Source: Deinococcus peraridilitoris DSM 19664 (GTDB taxonomy: Bacteria; Deinococcota; Deinococci; Deinococcales; Deinococcaceae). From it: a stretch of DNA of 64,000 bases. Below, piece after piece: positions 25,890 through 36,495 of the stretch. Both the position numbers and the translations under genes were made by a program. The DNA is taken from assembly GCF_000317835.1 (NCBI RefSeq), contig NC_019793.1, forward strand, positions 1,240,001-1,304,000, read 5' to 3'. Below the pieces are notes generated by a model. The model was not told the DNA's origin, did not search any database, and was given only the letters and a program-made list of their open reading frames with translations. Numbering within the stretch: position 1 is the first letter of the stretch; each line of letters starts with the position of its first letter.

Positions 25890-25910
25890 ACGCCCCGCTT
25901 GGCGGGGCGT
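25890..25910 (-). terminator. rpoD terminator
   Basis: ACGCCCCGCTTGGCGGGGCG: GCCCCGC pairs with GCGGGGC around a TTG loop. On the minus strand a T run follows. It lies just after the rpoD stop at 25926. Confidence 0.85.
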
Positions 25911-25925
25911 CCGGTGAGGCTGTCC

Positions 25926-27395
<1,470 letters not shown>

Positions 27396-27596
27396 GCAGT
27401 CTCCAACTCGAGGCAAAACGAAAGTTTTGGGATCGTACGCGACTCCTGGTGGCGGCCTTGCGCACACAATAGTGCACGAACGCCGCAACGCCATAGACTT
27501 CCACACTTCTCTGAGAGGGTTGACATGCCGAGCGAAAAGGTCGGCCCTTTCGTCGGAACGCGTTCGTTTCCCGGTGGAGTGTGGCCTCCGCCCAGG

Positions 27597-28058
27597 TTAG
27601 CTCAACATCAGTCCGTGCAACTCTTCGAGGAGCGCCTCGCCTTCCTCCACCGTGCGCGCGACGAGCAGGATGGTGTCCTGCCCGGCCAGCGTACCGACGA
27701 TGTCGTCCCGGCGCAGCTTGTCGATGATATAGGCCACGCCTGTCGCGTGTCCTTCGGCGGTCTTGACGATGAGCAGGTTCTCTCCACGGTCGACGTCGGT
27801 GACAAAATTGCGAAAGAGCCGCCCGAGTTCGTCGAGCACGTCACTTTCGGTCTGGACCTGGGCCAGCGAGTAGCGATGCTTGCTCTTGCCGATGGGAAGC
27901 CGCACGAGGCGCAGCTCGTTGATGTCGCGTGACACGGTGGCCTGCGTAACCCGCACGCCTTCTCCACGCAGGCGGTCAACCAGCTCGGCCTGGGTGGAAA
28001 CGCTTTCTTTGGCAATGATTTCCTGAATGCGTTTTTGACGCTGCTCTTTACTGATCAC
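27597..28058 (-). CDS. argR: Arginine repressor
   Basis: A 153-aa ArgR/AhrC-type regulator. The N-terminal winged helix-turn-helix is [20 protein letters not shown] then [19 protein letters not shown], and the C-terminal arginine-binding and oligomerisation domain has [20 protein letters not shown] with the conserved Asp pair, then [20 protein letters not shown]. The start is GTG 28058 with GGAGGG upstream, although only three bases separate them. A promoter candidate and a palindrome lie at 28152-28187, so autoregulation is plausible. Confidence 0.93.
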   Translation of the reverse strand: MISKEQRQKRIQEIIAKESVSTQAELVDRLRGEGVRVTQATVSRDINELRLVRLPIGKSKHRYSLAQVQTESDVLDELGRLFRNFVTDVDRGENLLIVKTAEGHATGVAYIIDKLRRDDIVGTLAGQDTILLVARTVEEGEALLEELHGLMLS

Positions 28059-28151
28059 GAACCCTCCAACCGTCGCCACAGGGCGGACACCGTCAGGCAG
28101 CAGCGGGCGCCTGACACAGCGCCGTCTGTACACATCGTGGCTCAACGCCGA

Positions 28152-28187
28152 TGTATATAATTATACACTTCTTGTGTATTTATGCAA
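28152..28187 (-). promoter_or_regulatory. Candidate argR promoter with overlapping ARG-box-like palindrome
   Basis: Minus strand TTGCAT (28182-28187), 16 bases, TATAAT (28160-28165). The -10 lies inside the AT-rich near-palindrome TGTATATAATTATACA (28152-28167), which resembles a loosely spaced ARG box. The -35 sits inside the last codons of coaBC. Confidence 0.5.
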
Positions 28188-29405
28188 AGTGAGCGCTTCG
28201 CTGAGCAGCCGCTCGGCCACTTCCGTTTTGCGAAGCCGCGGCCAGACCTCGCTTTCGCCCGACGCGCGCACCAGGGTGACCTCGTTGTCGTCTCCACCGA
28301 AGCCGGTGCCTTCCCGGGTCGGGTAATTCAGCAGAATGAAGTCGGCGTTCTTACGCCGGGCCTTGTGTGCCGCGCGCTCTACCCCGGCGTGTGTTTCCAT
28401 GGCAAAACCAACCAGCACCCGCTCGCCCTTGTTGCTCCCGAGCTCGGCCAGAATGTCCGGGTTGGGTGTAAGTTCCACTGTGAGCGCCTCGCTGCCCTTG
28501 GCCTGCTTCTCGCCAGCCGGGCGCGCGGCGCGGTAATCGGCGACAGCGGCCGTCATCACGACCATGTCCGCGCTCTCTGAGGCTGCCAGCATGGCGTCAC
28601 GCATCTCGAGTGCACTCTCGACCGGCACGAACTGCACGCCCGGCGGTACCTCGAGGTTCACCGGTCCGCTCACCAGCGTCACCCGCGCCCCGCGCGCCCG
28701 CGCCCGCGCGGCCACCGCGAAGCCCATCTTGCCGCTCGACGGATTGGAGATGAAGCGGACGGGGTCGAGGTACTCACGGGTCGGACCAGCCGACACGACG
28801 ACGTGCAGACCGTGCAGGTCCTGCAGGCCGTCCTCAGCGGTAGCCTGCTCCCGCAACAGCGCCCCGGCCCGCGCGGCAATCTGTTCGGGCTCCGCCATCC
28901 GCCCGAAACCTTCCCCCTCACCCGAACTGCCCAGCGCCCCGAACACCGGGCCGATAAATTCGTGGCCCCATTCCAGCAGCGTACGCAAATTGTGCTGGGT
29001 GGCAGGATGCTCCCACATGCTGGGATTCATCGCCGGGGCCCACAGCACGGGCGCGCGGGTCGAAAGCAGCGTCGCGGAGGCCAGGTCATCCGCGCGGCCA
29101 GACACGTGACGCGCCATCAGGTCGGCACTGCCCGCCGCGACCACCACCAGGTCACAACGCGCGAGCGCCAAATGCTGGGCTTCAGGAGAAGGCGCGAACC
29201 AGCTTTCGTCGGTCAGCACCGGGGCATCGGCCGCCGTCGCCAGAGACAACTCGGTCACGAACGCCAGCGCGGCCCGGGTGGCCAGCGCGCGGGTGGCGAA
29301 GCCGGCTTCGCGCAGGCGGCGCAGCACCATGGGCGCCTTCACGGCGGCCATCGAACCGGCAACGATCACCACGGCCAGCGGCTGGAAATGGTTTGCATCA
29401 CTCAC
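28161..29405 (-). CDS. coaBC: Phosphopantothenoylcysteine decarboxylase / phosphopantothenate-cysteine ligase
   Basis: A 414-aa bifunctional enzyme of coenzyme A synthesis in the cytoplasm. The N-terminal CoaC flavodoxin-like domain begins [20 protein letters not shown] and includes [20 protein letters not shown] with the PAMN motif. The C-terminal CoaB domain has [59 protein letters not shown], and the terminal [20 protein letters not shown]. The GSSGEG-type loop joins the domains. I chose GTG 29405, which has AGGAG upstream (GGCAGGAGACGCTC). rpoZ lies 101 bases upstream on the same strand; that pairing is common in bacteria. Confidence 0.93.
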   Translation of the reverse strand: MSDANHFQPLAVVIVAGSMAAVKAPMVLRRLREAGFATRALATRAALAFVTELSLATAADAPVLTDESWFAPSPEAQHLALARCDLVVVAAGSADLMARHVSGRADDLASATLLSTRAPVLWAPAMNPSMWEHPATQHNLRTLLEWGHEFIGPVFGALGSSGEGEGFGRMAEPEQIAARAGALLREQATAEDGLQDLHGLHVVVSAGPTREYLDPVRFISNPSSGKMGFAVAARARARGARVTLVSGPVNLEVPPGVQFVPVESALEMRDAMLAASESADMVVMTAAVADYRAARPAGEKQAKGSEALTVELTPNPDILAELGSNKGERVLVGFAMETHAGVERAAHKARRKNADFILLNYPTREGTGFGGDDNEVTLVRASGESEVWPRLRKTEVAERLLSEALTLHKYTRSV

Positions 29406-29506
29406 GAGCGTCTCCTGCCCTTTCTCAGACCAAGGTCGAGGCGACAGGGTGGGCGAACACCGGCTTTCCTCGAAAAGCCTCGTCCCGCCCACCCTGCCCG
29501 GTGCGC

Positions 29507-29818
29507 TCAGTCGCGGTCGCGGTCGCGCTCGCGGTCACGTTCCGCGTTGAGCTGCGCCTGCAGCTGGGCCTGGCGGGCGCGCTGGTACTCCTGATTCATG
29601 CGGTCCTCGTCAATCAGTTCTTCCCCGATGGTCAATTTGCCGCCGGCGAGTTCACGCATGGCCTGGGTCACCAGGTTGTGGGTGCGCACGCGCTGCTCGA
29701 CGGGCAGCACGCTGGGCGCGCCCGAACGCAGCTGCAACGCGCGTTTGGCAATGATGACGGAAAGGCGGTACTTGCTGTCCGTGAGGGAAAGCAGCTTGTC
29801 GATGTCTTTTTCGGCCAT
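29507..29818 (-). CDS. rpoZ: RNA polymerase omega subunit
   Basis: A 103-aa small subunit that helps assemble RNA polymerase by holding the beta-prime C-terminus. It begins [30 protein letters not shown] with the usual omega motif, then [20 protein letters not shown]. Relative to most omegas it has a highly charged Arg/Asp tail (about the last 12 residues, [10 protein letters not shown]). The start ATG 29818 has a GAGGTCC-type purine stretch upstream; the longer frame to 30016 reads unlike omega. Confidence 0.9.
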   Translation of the reverse strand: MAEKDIDKLLSLTDSKYRLSVIIAKRALQLRSGAPSVLPVEQRVRTHNLVTQAMRELAGGKLTIGEELIDEDRMNQEYQRARQAQLQAQLNAERDRERDRDRD

Positions 29819-30012
29819 GAGGTCCTCCAGAAAAGCGGTCGTGTGACTCGGCCCGCGCCCAGATGCTGAGGCTTTTGCTTCGTGGCCGAGATGTTGGCGA
29901 AATTCGGCGGCGGGATGCTGCCCTGCGCGGATCAGGAATGACGCCAGGCGTCTGCCCGAAAGCGGGCACAACGCTTCATCATAGGCGCTTTGCGCGGTCC
30001 CGCCAAGCGCCC

Positions 30013-30768
30013 TCAAGAGTCCATGCCGTCAAACGTGCGTCCGGCAATCCACAGCAGCAGCCCGGCAAAGGCAGGCTGAAACAGCAGCAAGGCGCCGTTC
30101 ACGCGCACGAAGCAGTCCTGCCCTTCCGGGCACAGCTCGCCGGGCAACCGTGCGAAGTTCAGCGCGAAGCTGCCCAGCGTTTCCAGACCACTTGCCGCTC
30201 CGGACAGCAGGGCATAAGCCCACCACAACAGCACAAAGGCGAGAAAAGCTGACAGCAGATTCAAGCGCGAGGCCCGCCCCACCACGCTCGCCGCCAAAGC
30301 GATCGCCGGAGGAACCAGCAGCGCCGTCAGAGAAAACAGCCCGAGGCGAAGTGCGACCTCACTGCTCAGCTGCACCTCGCTGAGCGGAATGGCGCCGTTG
30401 ACAAAGTACAGTGCCGAGCCCAGCAGCAAGGTGAACAGCACGGCCAGCTCGATGAGGAGCCACACGTACTTGGCGGCCACGACCGTAATCCCCGAGGCGG
30501 GCACCGAGCGCAGCAGCAGGTGAGCGCCACTGCTGAATTCATTCCAGAAGGCCGCAAATCCTCCGAACACCCAGTATAGGACCGGCGCGAGGGCCACGAT
30601 CAGGGCCACCAGTGCCTGCAGGTACGGATTCGTCACCCGCCAGGCGATGAACGCATCGAGCAGCAGCACGATCACCACCCCCAGCAGCAGTACGCCCCCC
30701 TTGGCCCGCACCTCCTGTGCGAACAGCTGCCCGAACGTACGCCAAGGCCGCAGCTGAAGCTCTGTCAT
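30013..30768 (-). CDS. ABC exporter permease, second subunit
   Basis: A 251-aa integral membrane protein with about six hydrophobic segments (GVLLLGVVIVLLLDAFIAWR, ALVALIVALAPVLYWVFGG, LIELAVLFTLLLGSALYFVN, LLSAFLAFVLLWWAYALLSG, GALLLFQPAFAGLLLWIAGR). It is the third gene of an operon (ATPase 31668-32540, permease 30853-31671, this gene) with short gaps. It resembles ABC-2 type permeases in layout but has no diagnostic motif, so the substrate is unknown. Confidence 0.75.
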   Translation of the reverse strand: MTELQLRPWRTFGQLFAQEVRAKGGVLLLGVVIVLLLDAFIAWRVTNPYLQALVALIVALAPVLYWVFGGFAAFWNEFSSGAHLLLRSVPASGITVVAAKYVWLLIELAVLFTLLLGSALYFVNGAIPLSEVQLSSEVALRLGLFSLTALLVPPAIALAASVVGRASRLNLLSAFLAFVLLWWAYALLSGAASGLETLGSFALNFARLPGELCPEGQDCFVRVNGALLLFQPAFAGLLLWIAGRTFDGMDS

Positions 30769-30852
30769 GCCTCCAGCTTAACTGGCCCGGACGGTCGCCG
30801 GGCCTACGGCACCCACCGCGCCTTGAGGCACACTTTACCGCTGGTCGGGCGC

Positions 30853-31671
30853 TCAGGCGTCCTGACGCTGAAAGAGTGTCCCGGCAGCCCACAGCACGGC
30901 GGCGGTGAACACGACACTCAGCAGCAGAAACTCTCCTCCCACGACGAGCGGACGCGCGCCTGAGAGCGTGTCGGCAAAGCTGCGGCCCAGGCTGAGCCCG
31001 GGCAGGTTCAGTTCCAACGTTCCCAGAGCGCCGAAGAGCCGTGAAAACAGCCCGACCAGCGACGCGTACGCCACGAAGCCGACCAGCACGCCCAGCTCAC
31101 GCGATCCTTTGGCCAGCACGCTGGACAGCAGGGCAATGGCCGGCAACGGGGCCACCAGCAACGCAGCGAGCAGCGTGAACTGCACGAAGTCTGCGCCCAA
31201 GCGCAAATTTGCGGGCAGGGTGGCGCTGCCCGCCTCGAAATTGCCCACCTGGGCCCAACCGATGTCGATGCCGATGAACACGAACACCCCTCCCACCACC
31301 AGCGCCGTGAGCAGCGCCACCTCACACCACAGCCAGAGGTACTTGGCCAGCAGCACCGCGAACCCCGAGACGGGCAAGGTACGAAGCAGCGTATGGGTGT
31401 TCTGAGCGAATTCGCTGCGCACCTGCCACACTCCCTTGATCAGCGCCCACACCAGTGGCACCACCATCAACGACGAGGCCAGAATCACCCGGCCCGGCAG
31501 CTCTCCCGTGAGGAACTGCGGATCACCCCAAAAGATCAGGGCGTGCAGCGCCAGAATCCCCAGCACACCCAGCAGCAGCCCGATCGTGTTCTGTCGGCGC
31601 TCCTTGGCGTACATCAACGCCAAAGCCTGCCAGGCCGAAGGAAGAGCGGCGGTGGGGGGACGCGAATTCAT
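30853..31671 (-). CDS. ABC exporter permease, first subunit
   Basis: A 272-aa membrane protein with about six segments (IGLLLGVLGILALHALIFWG, VILASSLMVVPLVWALIKGV, LWLWCEVALLTALVVGGVFV, VQFTLLAALLVAPLPAIAL, VLVGFVAYASLVGLFSRLFG, FLLLSVVFTAAVLWAAGTLF). Its ATG overlaps the ATPase TGA (ATGA at 31668-31671), so it is translationally coupled to it. It fits the ABC-2-type permease family; whether it exports a drug, lipid or peptide is not known. Confidence 0.78.
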   Translation of the reverse strand: MNSRPPTAALPSAWQALALMYAKERRQNTIGLLLGVLGILALHALIFWGDPQFLTGELPGRVILASSLMVVPLVWALIKGVWQVRSEFAQNTHTLLRTLPVSGFAVLLAKYLWLWCEVALLTALVVGGVFVFIGIDIGWAQVGNFEAGSATLPANLRLGADFVQFTLLAALLVAPLPAIALLSSVLAKGSRELGVLVGFVAYASLVGLFSRLFGALGTLELNLPGLSLGRSFADTLSGARPLVVGGEFLLLSVVFTAAVLWAAGTLFQRQDA

Positions 31672-32540
31672 TCCTGCCGACCCGTCCGCTCGTTCTCTTC
31701 CCCTGCGCTCTCTTCCGGTGGGTTCCCGCCGGCAGTATCCTCAGCCCGTTCAGGGTTTTCAGGTGCCATTCCAGGGCGCGGGTTTTGCGCCGTGCCGCGC
31801 GTCCCATCACGTTCCTGCTGCCGCGCCCACGCGGCGTCCTTGACGGCCCGGTCGATTGAGCTGCCCCGCGCACGGCGAATGTCCTCCGCACCTCCCGAAA
31901 GCAGCACCCGCCCACCGTCCAGCACCAGCACCCGGTCAAAGAGGTTCTCGGCCTCACCAACCTGATGGGTGGCCAGCACAACGCCCGCGCCCGCCGGAAA
32001 CGCTCCCATGAGTGCACGAAGAATCTGCTCGCGGGTCAGGGGGTCGATGCCGCTGAGGGGCTCGTCGAGCAGGTAAAGCCGCGCCTCGCGCGCCAGGGTG
32101 AGGGCAAGGCGCACACGGGTCCGGTTGCCCTTGGAGAGCGTCCCGAAACGCGCGCGCGGATCGACGTGCAGAAAGTCGAGCAGCCCCGCGAAGCGCGCAC
32201 GGTTCATGGGAAAGAAGCGCTCCAGAAAGGCGTACGCGTCCGCTGAGCGCCAGGACAGGTACAGGTGATCGACCTCGGGCAGGTAAGCCACGCCCAGCTT
32301 CGTGCGCGGACCGGGACGCTCGCCCAGCACCTCCAGATGCCCTGCAGACGGACTGACCAGACCGGCCAGCATCTTGACCAGGGTGCTTTTACCGCTGCCG
32401 TTCACGCCCAGCAACCCCAGGAACTCGCCGCTGCGCAACTCGAAGTCCAGCGGTTCCAGGGCGGTACGACGACCGAAGCGCTTGGTCAGTCCGCTTGCGC
32501 GCAACACGAGCTCACCGGTGGGTTGTTCGTTCGCCGTCAC
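31668..32540 (-). CDS. ABC transporter ATP-binding protein
   Basis: A 290-aa ATPase starting at GTG 32540. Walker A is GVNGSGKSTLVK (about residues 45-56), the signature is variant (TLSKGNRTRVRLALTL instead of LSGGQ), Walker B is LYLLDEPLSGIDP and the switch His is in VVLATHQVGEAENLFD. The C-terminal 70 residues are polar and Glu/Pro-rich and vary in this class. It powers the two permeases that follow. The deviating signature is typical of ABC-2 export systems for drugs, lipids or antimicrobial peptides. Confidence 0.9.
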   Translation of the reverse strand: MTANEQPTGELVLRASGLTKRFGRRTALEPLDFELRSGEFLGLLGVNGSGKSTLVKMLAGLVSPSAGHLEVLGERPGPRTKLGVAYLPEVDHLYLSWRSADAYAFLERFFPMNRARFAGLLDFLHVDPRARFGTLSKGNRTRVRLALTLAREARLYLLDEPLSGIDPLTREQILRALMGAFPAGAGVVLATHQVGEAENLFDRVLVLDGGRVLLSGGAEDIRRARGSSIDRAVKDAAWARQQERDGTRGTAQNPRPGMAPENPERAEDTAGGNPPEESAGEENERTGRQE

Positions 32541-32987
32541 CGGGATTCACCGCCCAAGACCCTGGCGCCCGGCGCAAGGTGGCACGGGGCCACCCATCTC
32601 CGCTGTGCCTGTCTCCTCCACCGTGCCTGTCTCGTCACCCGGTCTCCTTCAGTACCTCCCGGCCCACATTCCGTGATCTCGCAAAAGCGCTTCATCACGC
32701 CATTCTCGCCAGGAAGTACTTTTCCACTCTTCGCTCCGCTCGGATGGTCGTCGGATCATCGTGGCGGCACTTAGCGGGCAGTCTAAAGGGCGTCTCACAA
32801 TTCGTGCCGTGAGGTGGTCTTCATCTTGTGGTGACGGGCCAGCGCAGGTAGCATTGAGTGGTTTTCATGGGCCGCGCGACCGTGCGCAGCCGTCTGCTTC
32901 GCTTTCCCGGGCTTTGAGCGTCAAAGCCCGCGTTCCCCTGCGCCAGGCGCACCAGGTCTTTGGTGTGCGGCGACCTTCAAGGAGGTG
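32541..32987. other. Intergenic stretch upstream of the CorA-type gene
   Basis: About 450 bases with no supported gene. It separates the divergent ABC operon and the transporter at 33085. It contains a strong 10-bp stem hairpin at 32908-32930 just before the candidate leader ORF. Confidence 0.5.
32908..32930 (+). promoter_or_regulatory. Hairpin upstream of the corA-like gene
   Basis: CGGGCTTTGA (32908-32917) and TCAAAGCCCG (32921-32930) pair perfectly around GCG. No T run follows, so it is not a classical terminator. It stands 58 bases before the candidate leader ORF and could be part of a leader. Confidence 0.55.
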
Positions 32988-33131
32988 ATGAACGTGACCA
33001 CCGATCTCGATCCCCCCAGTTTGGCCTGTCCACTTCATCACCCGTACCCAAAGGTTCGCCTTTTGACCACTCCTGGGGGAGCGCATGCTGACGTACTACC
33101 GCTCGATTGGCGGAAAACTCACCACGGTTGA
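32988..33131 (+). CDS. Candidate leader ORF overlapping the CorA-type gene
   Basis: A 47-aa frame starts at ATG 32988 right behind AAGGAGGTG. It reads MNVTTDLDPPSLACPLHHPY, PKVRLLTTPG then GAHADVLPLDWRKTHHG and stops at 33131, inside the corA-like gene (start 33085). The ribosome-binding site is far better than chance, and the early part is rich in Asp and Pro (DLDPPSL, CPLHHPYP). Proline- and acidic-rich leader peptides sense low magnesium in enterobacterial mgtA and corA leaders (mgtL, corL). The resemblance is in composition and position only; no homologue was aligned. Confidence 0.4.
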   Translation: MNVTTDLDPPSLACPLHHPYPKVRLLTTPGGAHADVLPLDWRKTHHG

Positions 33132-34020
33132 CGAATACACCGACGGCTGCTGGATCAACGTCGTCACACCCAGTCACGAGGAACTGCGCCAGGTCAGCCG
33201 CGAAACCGGGCTGAGCATGGAACTGCTGCAGTACCCGCTCGATCCCGACGAACGCTCGCGCTTCGAGCGTGACGACGACGGGCAACTCCTGATCGTGCTG
33301 CAGACCTCGCAGCGCCTCGGCGAGGACAGCGACATACCCTACGACACCGTGCCGCTGGGCATCCTGCACACCGACCATTGCCTGGTGACGGTCTGCGCGC
33401 AGGACAATCAGGTCATCCGTGATCTCACGAGCGGCATGATGCGCCACCTGCGCACCGCCAAGAAAAACCGCCTGACACTGCAGGTTTTTTTGCGCAGCGC
33501 GCAACGCTTTCTGATCGACCTGCGGCGCATCGACAAGCAGATCGAAGCCACCGAGGACCGCCTGGAGCACGCCACCCGCAACAAGGAACTGCTGGATCTG
33601 CTGAAACTCGAGAAATCGCTGGTGTACTTCAAGACGGCCCTCAAGGCCAACGAGCTGATGATGGAGCGCCTCAAACGCGAGCGGCTCTTCGACCTCTACG
33701 AGGACGACCAGGACCTGCTCAATGACGTGCTGATCGAAAATCTGCAGGCCATCGAGATGACCGACATCAGCACCAACATCCTGACCAGCACTGTGGGAAC
33801 CTTTGCGTCGATCATCTCGAACAACGTCAACCAGGTGGTGAAGATCCTGACCATCACGACCATTCTGGTGGCCATTCCGACGCTGATCACCAGCATTTTC
33901 GGCATGAACGTGCCACTGCCCGACCAGGAAGACCCCTGGATGCTGTGGGTTATTCTGGGCATCGCGTTCACCATGTCGGGCAGCATCGCCTTTCTGTTCC
34001 ACCGCCTGCGCTGGTTCTGA
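33085..34020 (+). CDS. CorA-family divalent metal transporter
   Basis: A 311-aa protein. A long cytoplasmic N-terminal domain (MLTYYRSIGGKLTTVDEYTD to about residue 230) contains the helical willow-like segments (LRRIDKQIEATEDRLEHATR, LEKSLVYFKTALKANELMME), then two C-terminal membrane helices (VVKILTITTILVAIPTLITS and LWVILGIAFTMSGSIAFLFH) joined by the selectivity loop FGMNVPLPDQEDP, which carries the GMN motif of the 2-TM-GxN superfamily. It likely moves magnesium or another divalent metal across the inner membrane. The start ATG has GGGGGAG upstream. Confidence 0.92.
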   Translation: MLTYYRSIGGKLTTVDEYTDGCWINVVTPSHEELRQVSRETGLSMELLQYPLDPDERSRFERDDDGQLLIVLQTSQRLGEDSDIPYDTVPLGILHTDHCLVTVCAQDNQVIRDLTSGMMRHLRTAKKNRLTLQVFLRSAQRFLIDLRRIDKQIEATEDRLEHATRNKELLDLLKLEKSLVYFKTALKANELMMERLKRERLFDLYEDDQDLLNDVLIENLQAIEMTDISTNILTSTVGTFASIISNNVNQVVKILTITTILVAIPTLITSIFGMNVPLPDQEDPWMLWVILGIAFTMSGSIAFLFHRLRWF

Positions 34021-34064
34021 TCGCCCTGATGTGTCCACGGGTATGCTGGCGGCAGGAGGACCCA

Positions 34065-35906
34065 TTGACCCTGACTGCCCCCATCTCGATTGAAGAGCTG
34101 GCCGGCTTGCCGACCATCACCGCTGTCACTGCTTCGCGCAGCGGCAACTTCGCGGCGTTCTACTGGGACAAGACCGGACGCTTCGAGCTGTACGTGCTGA
34201 ATCTGCGTTCGCGGGAGCTGCGTCAGGTAACGCAGGGCGAAGCTCCCAAAGCGCCCCGTGCGGGCTTTGCCTGGTCACCCGACGAACGAAGCATCGTGTT
34301 CAGCAAGGACCACGACGGTGACGAGCGGCAGGCTCTGTACGTGCTGGACGTCCAGTCCGGAGGGGTGCGTGCCCTCGATCATCAGCCGGACAGCATGGAT
34401 TACGTGGTCGACGTTCACCCGGACGGACGCCTGCTGATCGCCTCCACCCGCGCCGGGCAGCTGGGCACCTTCGCCTACGATCTGCAGGCGCGGGAAAACG
34501 CCTGGACGCAGCTCACCCACTTCACCGCGCCCGCCTCGCCCGTGAAGTGGAGCCCGGACGGCGAGCATTTTCTGTTCAATAGCAACGAAACAGAGGACTT
34601 CAAGAACTGGGACGCCTACCTTGCCAGGGCCGACGGAAGCGGCGCACGGCGCATCTTTTCGCAGGGCGTGGGCTCGCAGGACCGCGTGGGCGCGTGGCAT
34701 CCGGACGGGAAGCGCGTCGCGGTGACAAGCGACGCGAGCGGCTCGGGCCGCGTGGGCGTGCTGACCCTGGGGAGTGGCGAGTGGCGCTGGCTCAGCCCGC
34801 AAGAAAGCGCCACCGATGAACAGGTCGGCGAGTTCAGTCCGGACGGCACGCTCCTGAGCGTGCTCCGCAACCGGGAAGCCACGCTGCTGCCGGTGCTCTA
34901 CGACCTGCAAAGCGGAGAGGCGCGCGAACTGCAGCTGCCGCCGGGCGTGACGTCGAGCGCCCAGTTCGTGCTGGGGGGCGAGAAACTGCTGACATTGCAC
35001 TCCTCGGGCGCGCGGCGCGCAGAGCTGCTGCTCTACGATCTCAAGTCGGATACCTACGAGGTGTTGCTCCCGGCCGAATACGGGACCATCGATCCAGCGG
35101 TGTTCGTCGAGGGCGAGGGCGTGCGTTACCCCACCTTCGACGGTCAGGACGTGCCGGCGGTATTGCACGTGCCTCGGGGCGCCGAGGGGCGCCGGCTTCC
35201 GGCGATGGTGCACGTGCACGGCGGACCCACCGCACAATTCTTTCGGGGCTTTGACCTGTACGCACAGTTTCTGGTCAGCCGCGGGTTTGTGGTGCTGTCG
35301 CCCAACATTCGCGGCTCGACCGGGTACGGCGTGGCCTGGCGGGATGCCAACCTGAAAGACTGGGGCGGCGGTGACCTGGAGGACGTCATTGCGGGTGCGG
35401 ATTACTTGAGGTCCCTGCCGTTCGTGGACCCGGAGCGCGTGGGCATTTTCGGGGGATCGTTCGGCGGGTACATGAGCTATCTCGCGGCGGTCAGGAAACC
35501 GGACGCCTTCAAGGTCAGCGTGCCCATCGTGGGCATCACCGACCTGCACCGTCTGTACGAAGACAATTCACGGGTGATGCCGCAGCTCGGGTACTACTTT
35601 CGCAGCATGATGGGCGACCCTGAAGCGGACGCCGATTTGTGGCGCGATCGCAGCGCCATCACGCACGCCGCGAATTTGCGCGCCAAGATGCTGATTTTGC
35701 ATGGCGCCAACGATCCACGCTGTCCGCTGACGCAGGCCAGCCTCTTTCGCGAGAAACTGATGGAACTCGGTCGCCGCGAGGGCCAGGCGCCCGAGGACGA
35801 CTTCGAATATCACGAGTTTCATGACGAGGGACACGGCGCCGGCGACATTCAGGGCAAGATCCGCATGTACACGCTGCTGGCTGATTTTCTGGAGCGGCGC
35901 CTGTAA
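34065..35906 (+). CDS. Prolyl oligopeptidase-family (S9) serine peptidase
   Basis: A 613-aa peptidase with a beta-propeller N-terminus with repeated WSPDG-type blades (AGFAWSPDERSIVFSKDHDG, VKWSPDGEHFLFNSNE, GAWHPDGKRVAVTSDASG, GEFSPDGTLLSVLRNREA) and a C-terminal alpha/beta hydrolase domain with PNIRGSTGYGVAWRDAN, the nucleophile elbow IFGGSFGGYMSYLAAV (catalytic Ser), LILHGANDPRCPLTQ (Asp) and FHDEGHG (His). It resembles acyl-aminoacyl peptidases. The start is probably TTG 34065 behind AGGAGGA, which matches the family N-terminus; the longer frame overlaps the transporter gene. Confidence 0.9.
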   Translation: MTLTAPISIEELAGLPTITAVTASRSGNFAAFYWDKTGRFELYVLNLRSRELRQVTQGEAPKAPRAGFAWSPDERSIVFSKDHDGDERQALYVLDVQSGGVRALDHQPDSMDYVVDVHPDGRLLIASTRAGQLGTFAYDLQARENAWTQLTHFTAPASPVKWSPDGEHFLFNSNETEDFKNWDAYLARADGSGARRIFSQGVGSQDRVGAWHPDGKRVAVTSDASGSGRVGVLTLGSGEWRWLSPQESATDEQVGEFSPDGTLLSVLRNREATLLPVLYDLQSGEARELQLPPGVTSSAQFVLGGEKLLTLHSSGARRAELLLYDLKSDTYEVLLPAEYGTIDPAVFVEGEGVRYPTFDGQDVPAVLHVPRGAEGRRLPAMVHVHGGPTAQFFRGFDLYAQFLVSRGFVVLSPNIRGSTGYGVAWRDANLKDWGGGDLEDVIAGADYLRSLPFVDPERVGIFGGSFGGYMSYLAAVRKPDAFKVSVPIVGITDLHRLYEDNSRVMPQLGYYFRSMMGDPEADADLWRDRSAITHAANLRAKMLILHGANDPRCPLTQASLFREKLMELGRREGQAPEDDFEYHEFHDEGHGAGDIQGKIRMYTLLADFLERRL

Positions 35907-35952
35907 CACCCTGCCGTAATGCGGTATTCCTGCTGAAACGTGCCGTCGCCAG

Positions 35953-35983
35953 GCCGACTGGCCTGTACGGGTGGCCAGTCGGC
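35953..35983 (+). terminator. Probable terminator-like hairpin after the S9 peptidase
   Basis: GCCGACTGGCC (35953-35963) and GGCCAGTCGGC (35973-35983) pair perfectly with a 9-base loop, 46 bases after the peptidase stop. No strong T run follows (TTGACAGAAAAA). Confidence 0.5.
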
Positions 35984-36313
35984 TTGACAGAAAAAGACAC
36001 TGGCGAAAGAGCGCATGTGGGAATGAGTATCTGTCGCGGTGGCCCTGTGAGGTGGAGCAGCATGTACGCCGGCCCGCCGAAACGCACGGCCCGCACTTCG
36101 GAGCACGGCGGGACATTCGAGCAGGAGTGCAGGGGGCACCGCAAACCGCGACCAGTCCAGTCCGCTCGTGACAAAGGGCGCCCACGGGCGTCCTTCATGC
36201 TCTACTTAATTCTCCCCTTCCCTGTCGGCCACCCCGAGGCTCGTCCGATGACACGACAACGCCACCCGAACAAGGCCGTCAAAAAGGTTCTGGGCTGAAG
36301 AAAGACTTCCTTT

Positions 36314-36335
36314 ACGTACGCTTCACGCCGTACGT
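36314..36335. promoter_or_regulatory. Operator-like inverted repeat upstream of the ebo cluster
   Basis: ACGTACG (36314-36320), 8 bases, CGTACGT (36329-36335), extended by matching TT and AA at the outer edge. It stands about 160 bases before the eboD start in an AT-rich region that also contains TTTACA-type -35-like elements. The repeat could bind a regulator of the cluster; the regulator is unknown. Confidence 0.4.
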
Positions 36336-36495
36336 TAACTTTTACACCAAAATACATGTTACAGGGCCAACTTCCCTTATTCATACTTCCTCGGAGACAA
36401 CATTTACAGATGACGCGACAGACAACCCGTACCAGATTTTCCGACGTGTCTCAGCGACGCCCGGCTGACTCGCGCGACCTGCAAACGGGCAGCGC

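Larger units (their letters stand above)
35907..36495. other. Intergenic stretch between the S9 peptidase and the ebo cluster
   Basis: About 590 bases with no gene I can support. It holds an 11-bp stem after the peptidase (35953-35983), an operator-like inverted repeat at 36314-36335 and a 29-aa ORF (36410-36499) that overlaps the eboD start. Confidence 0.45.
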
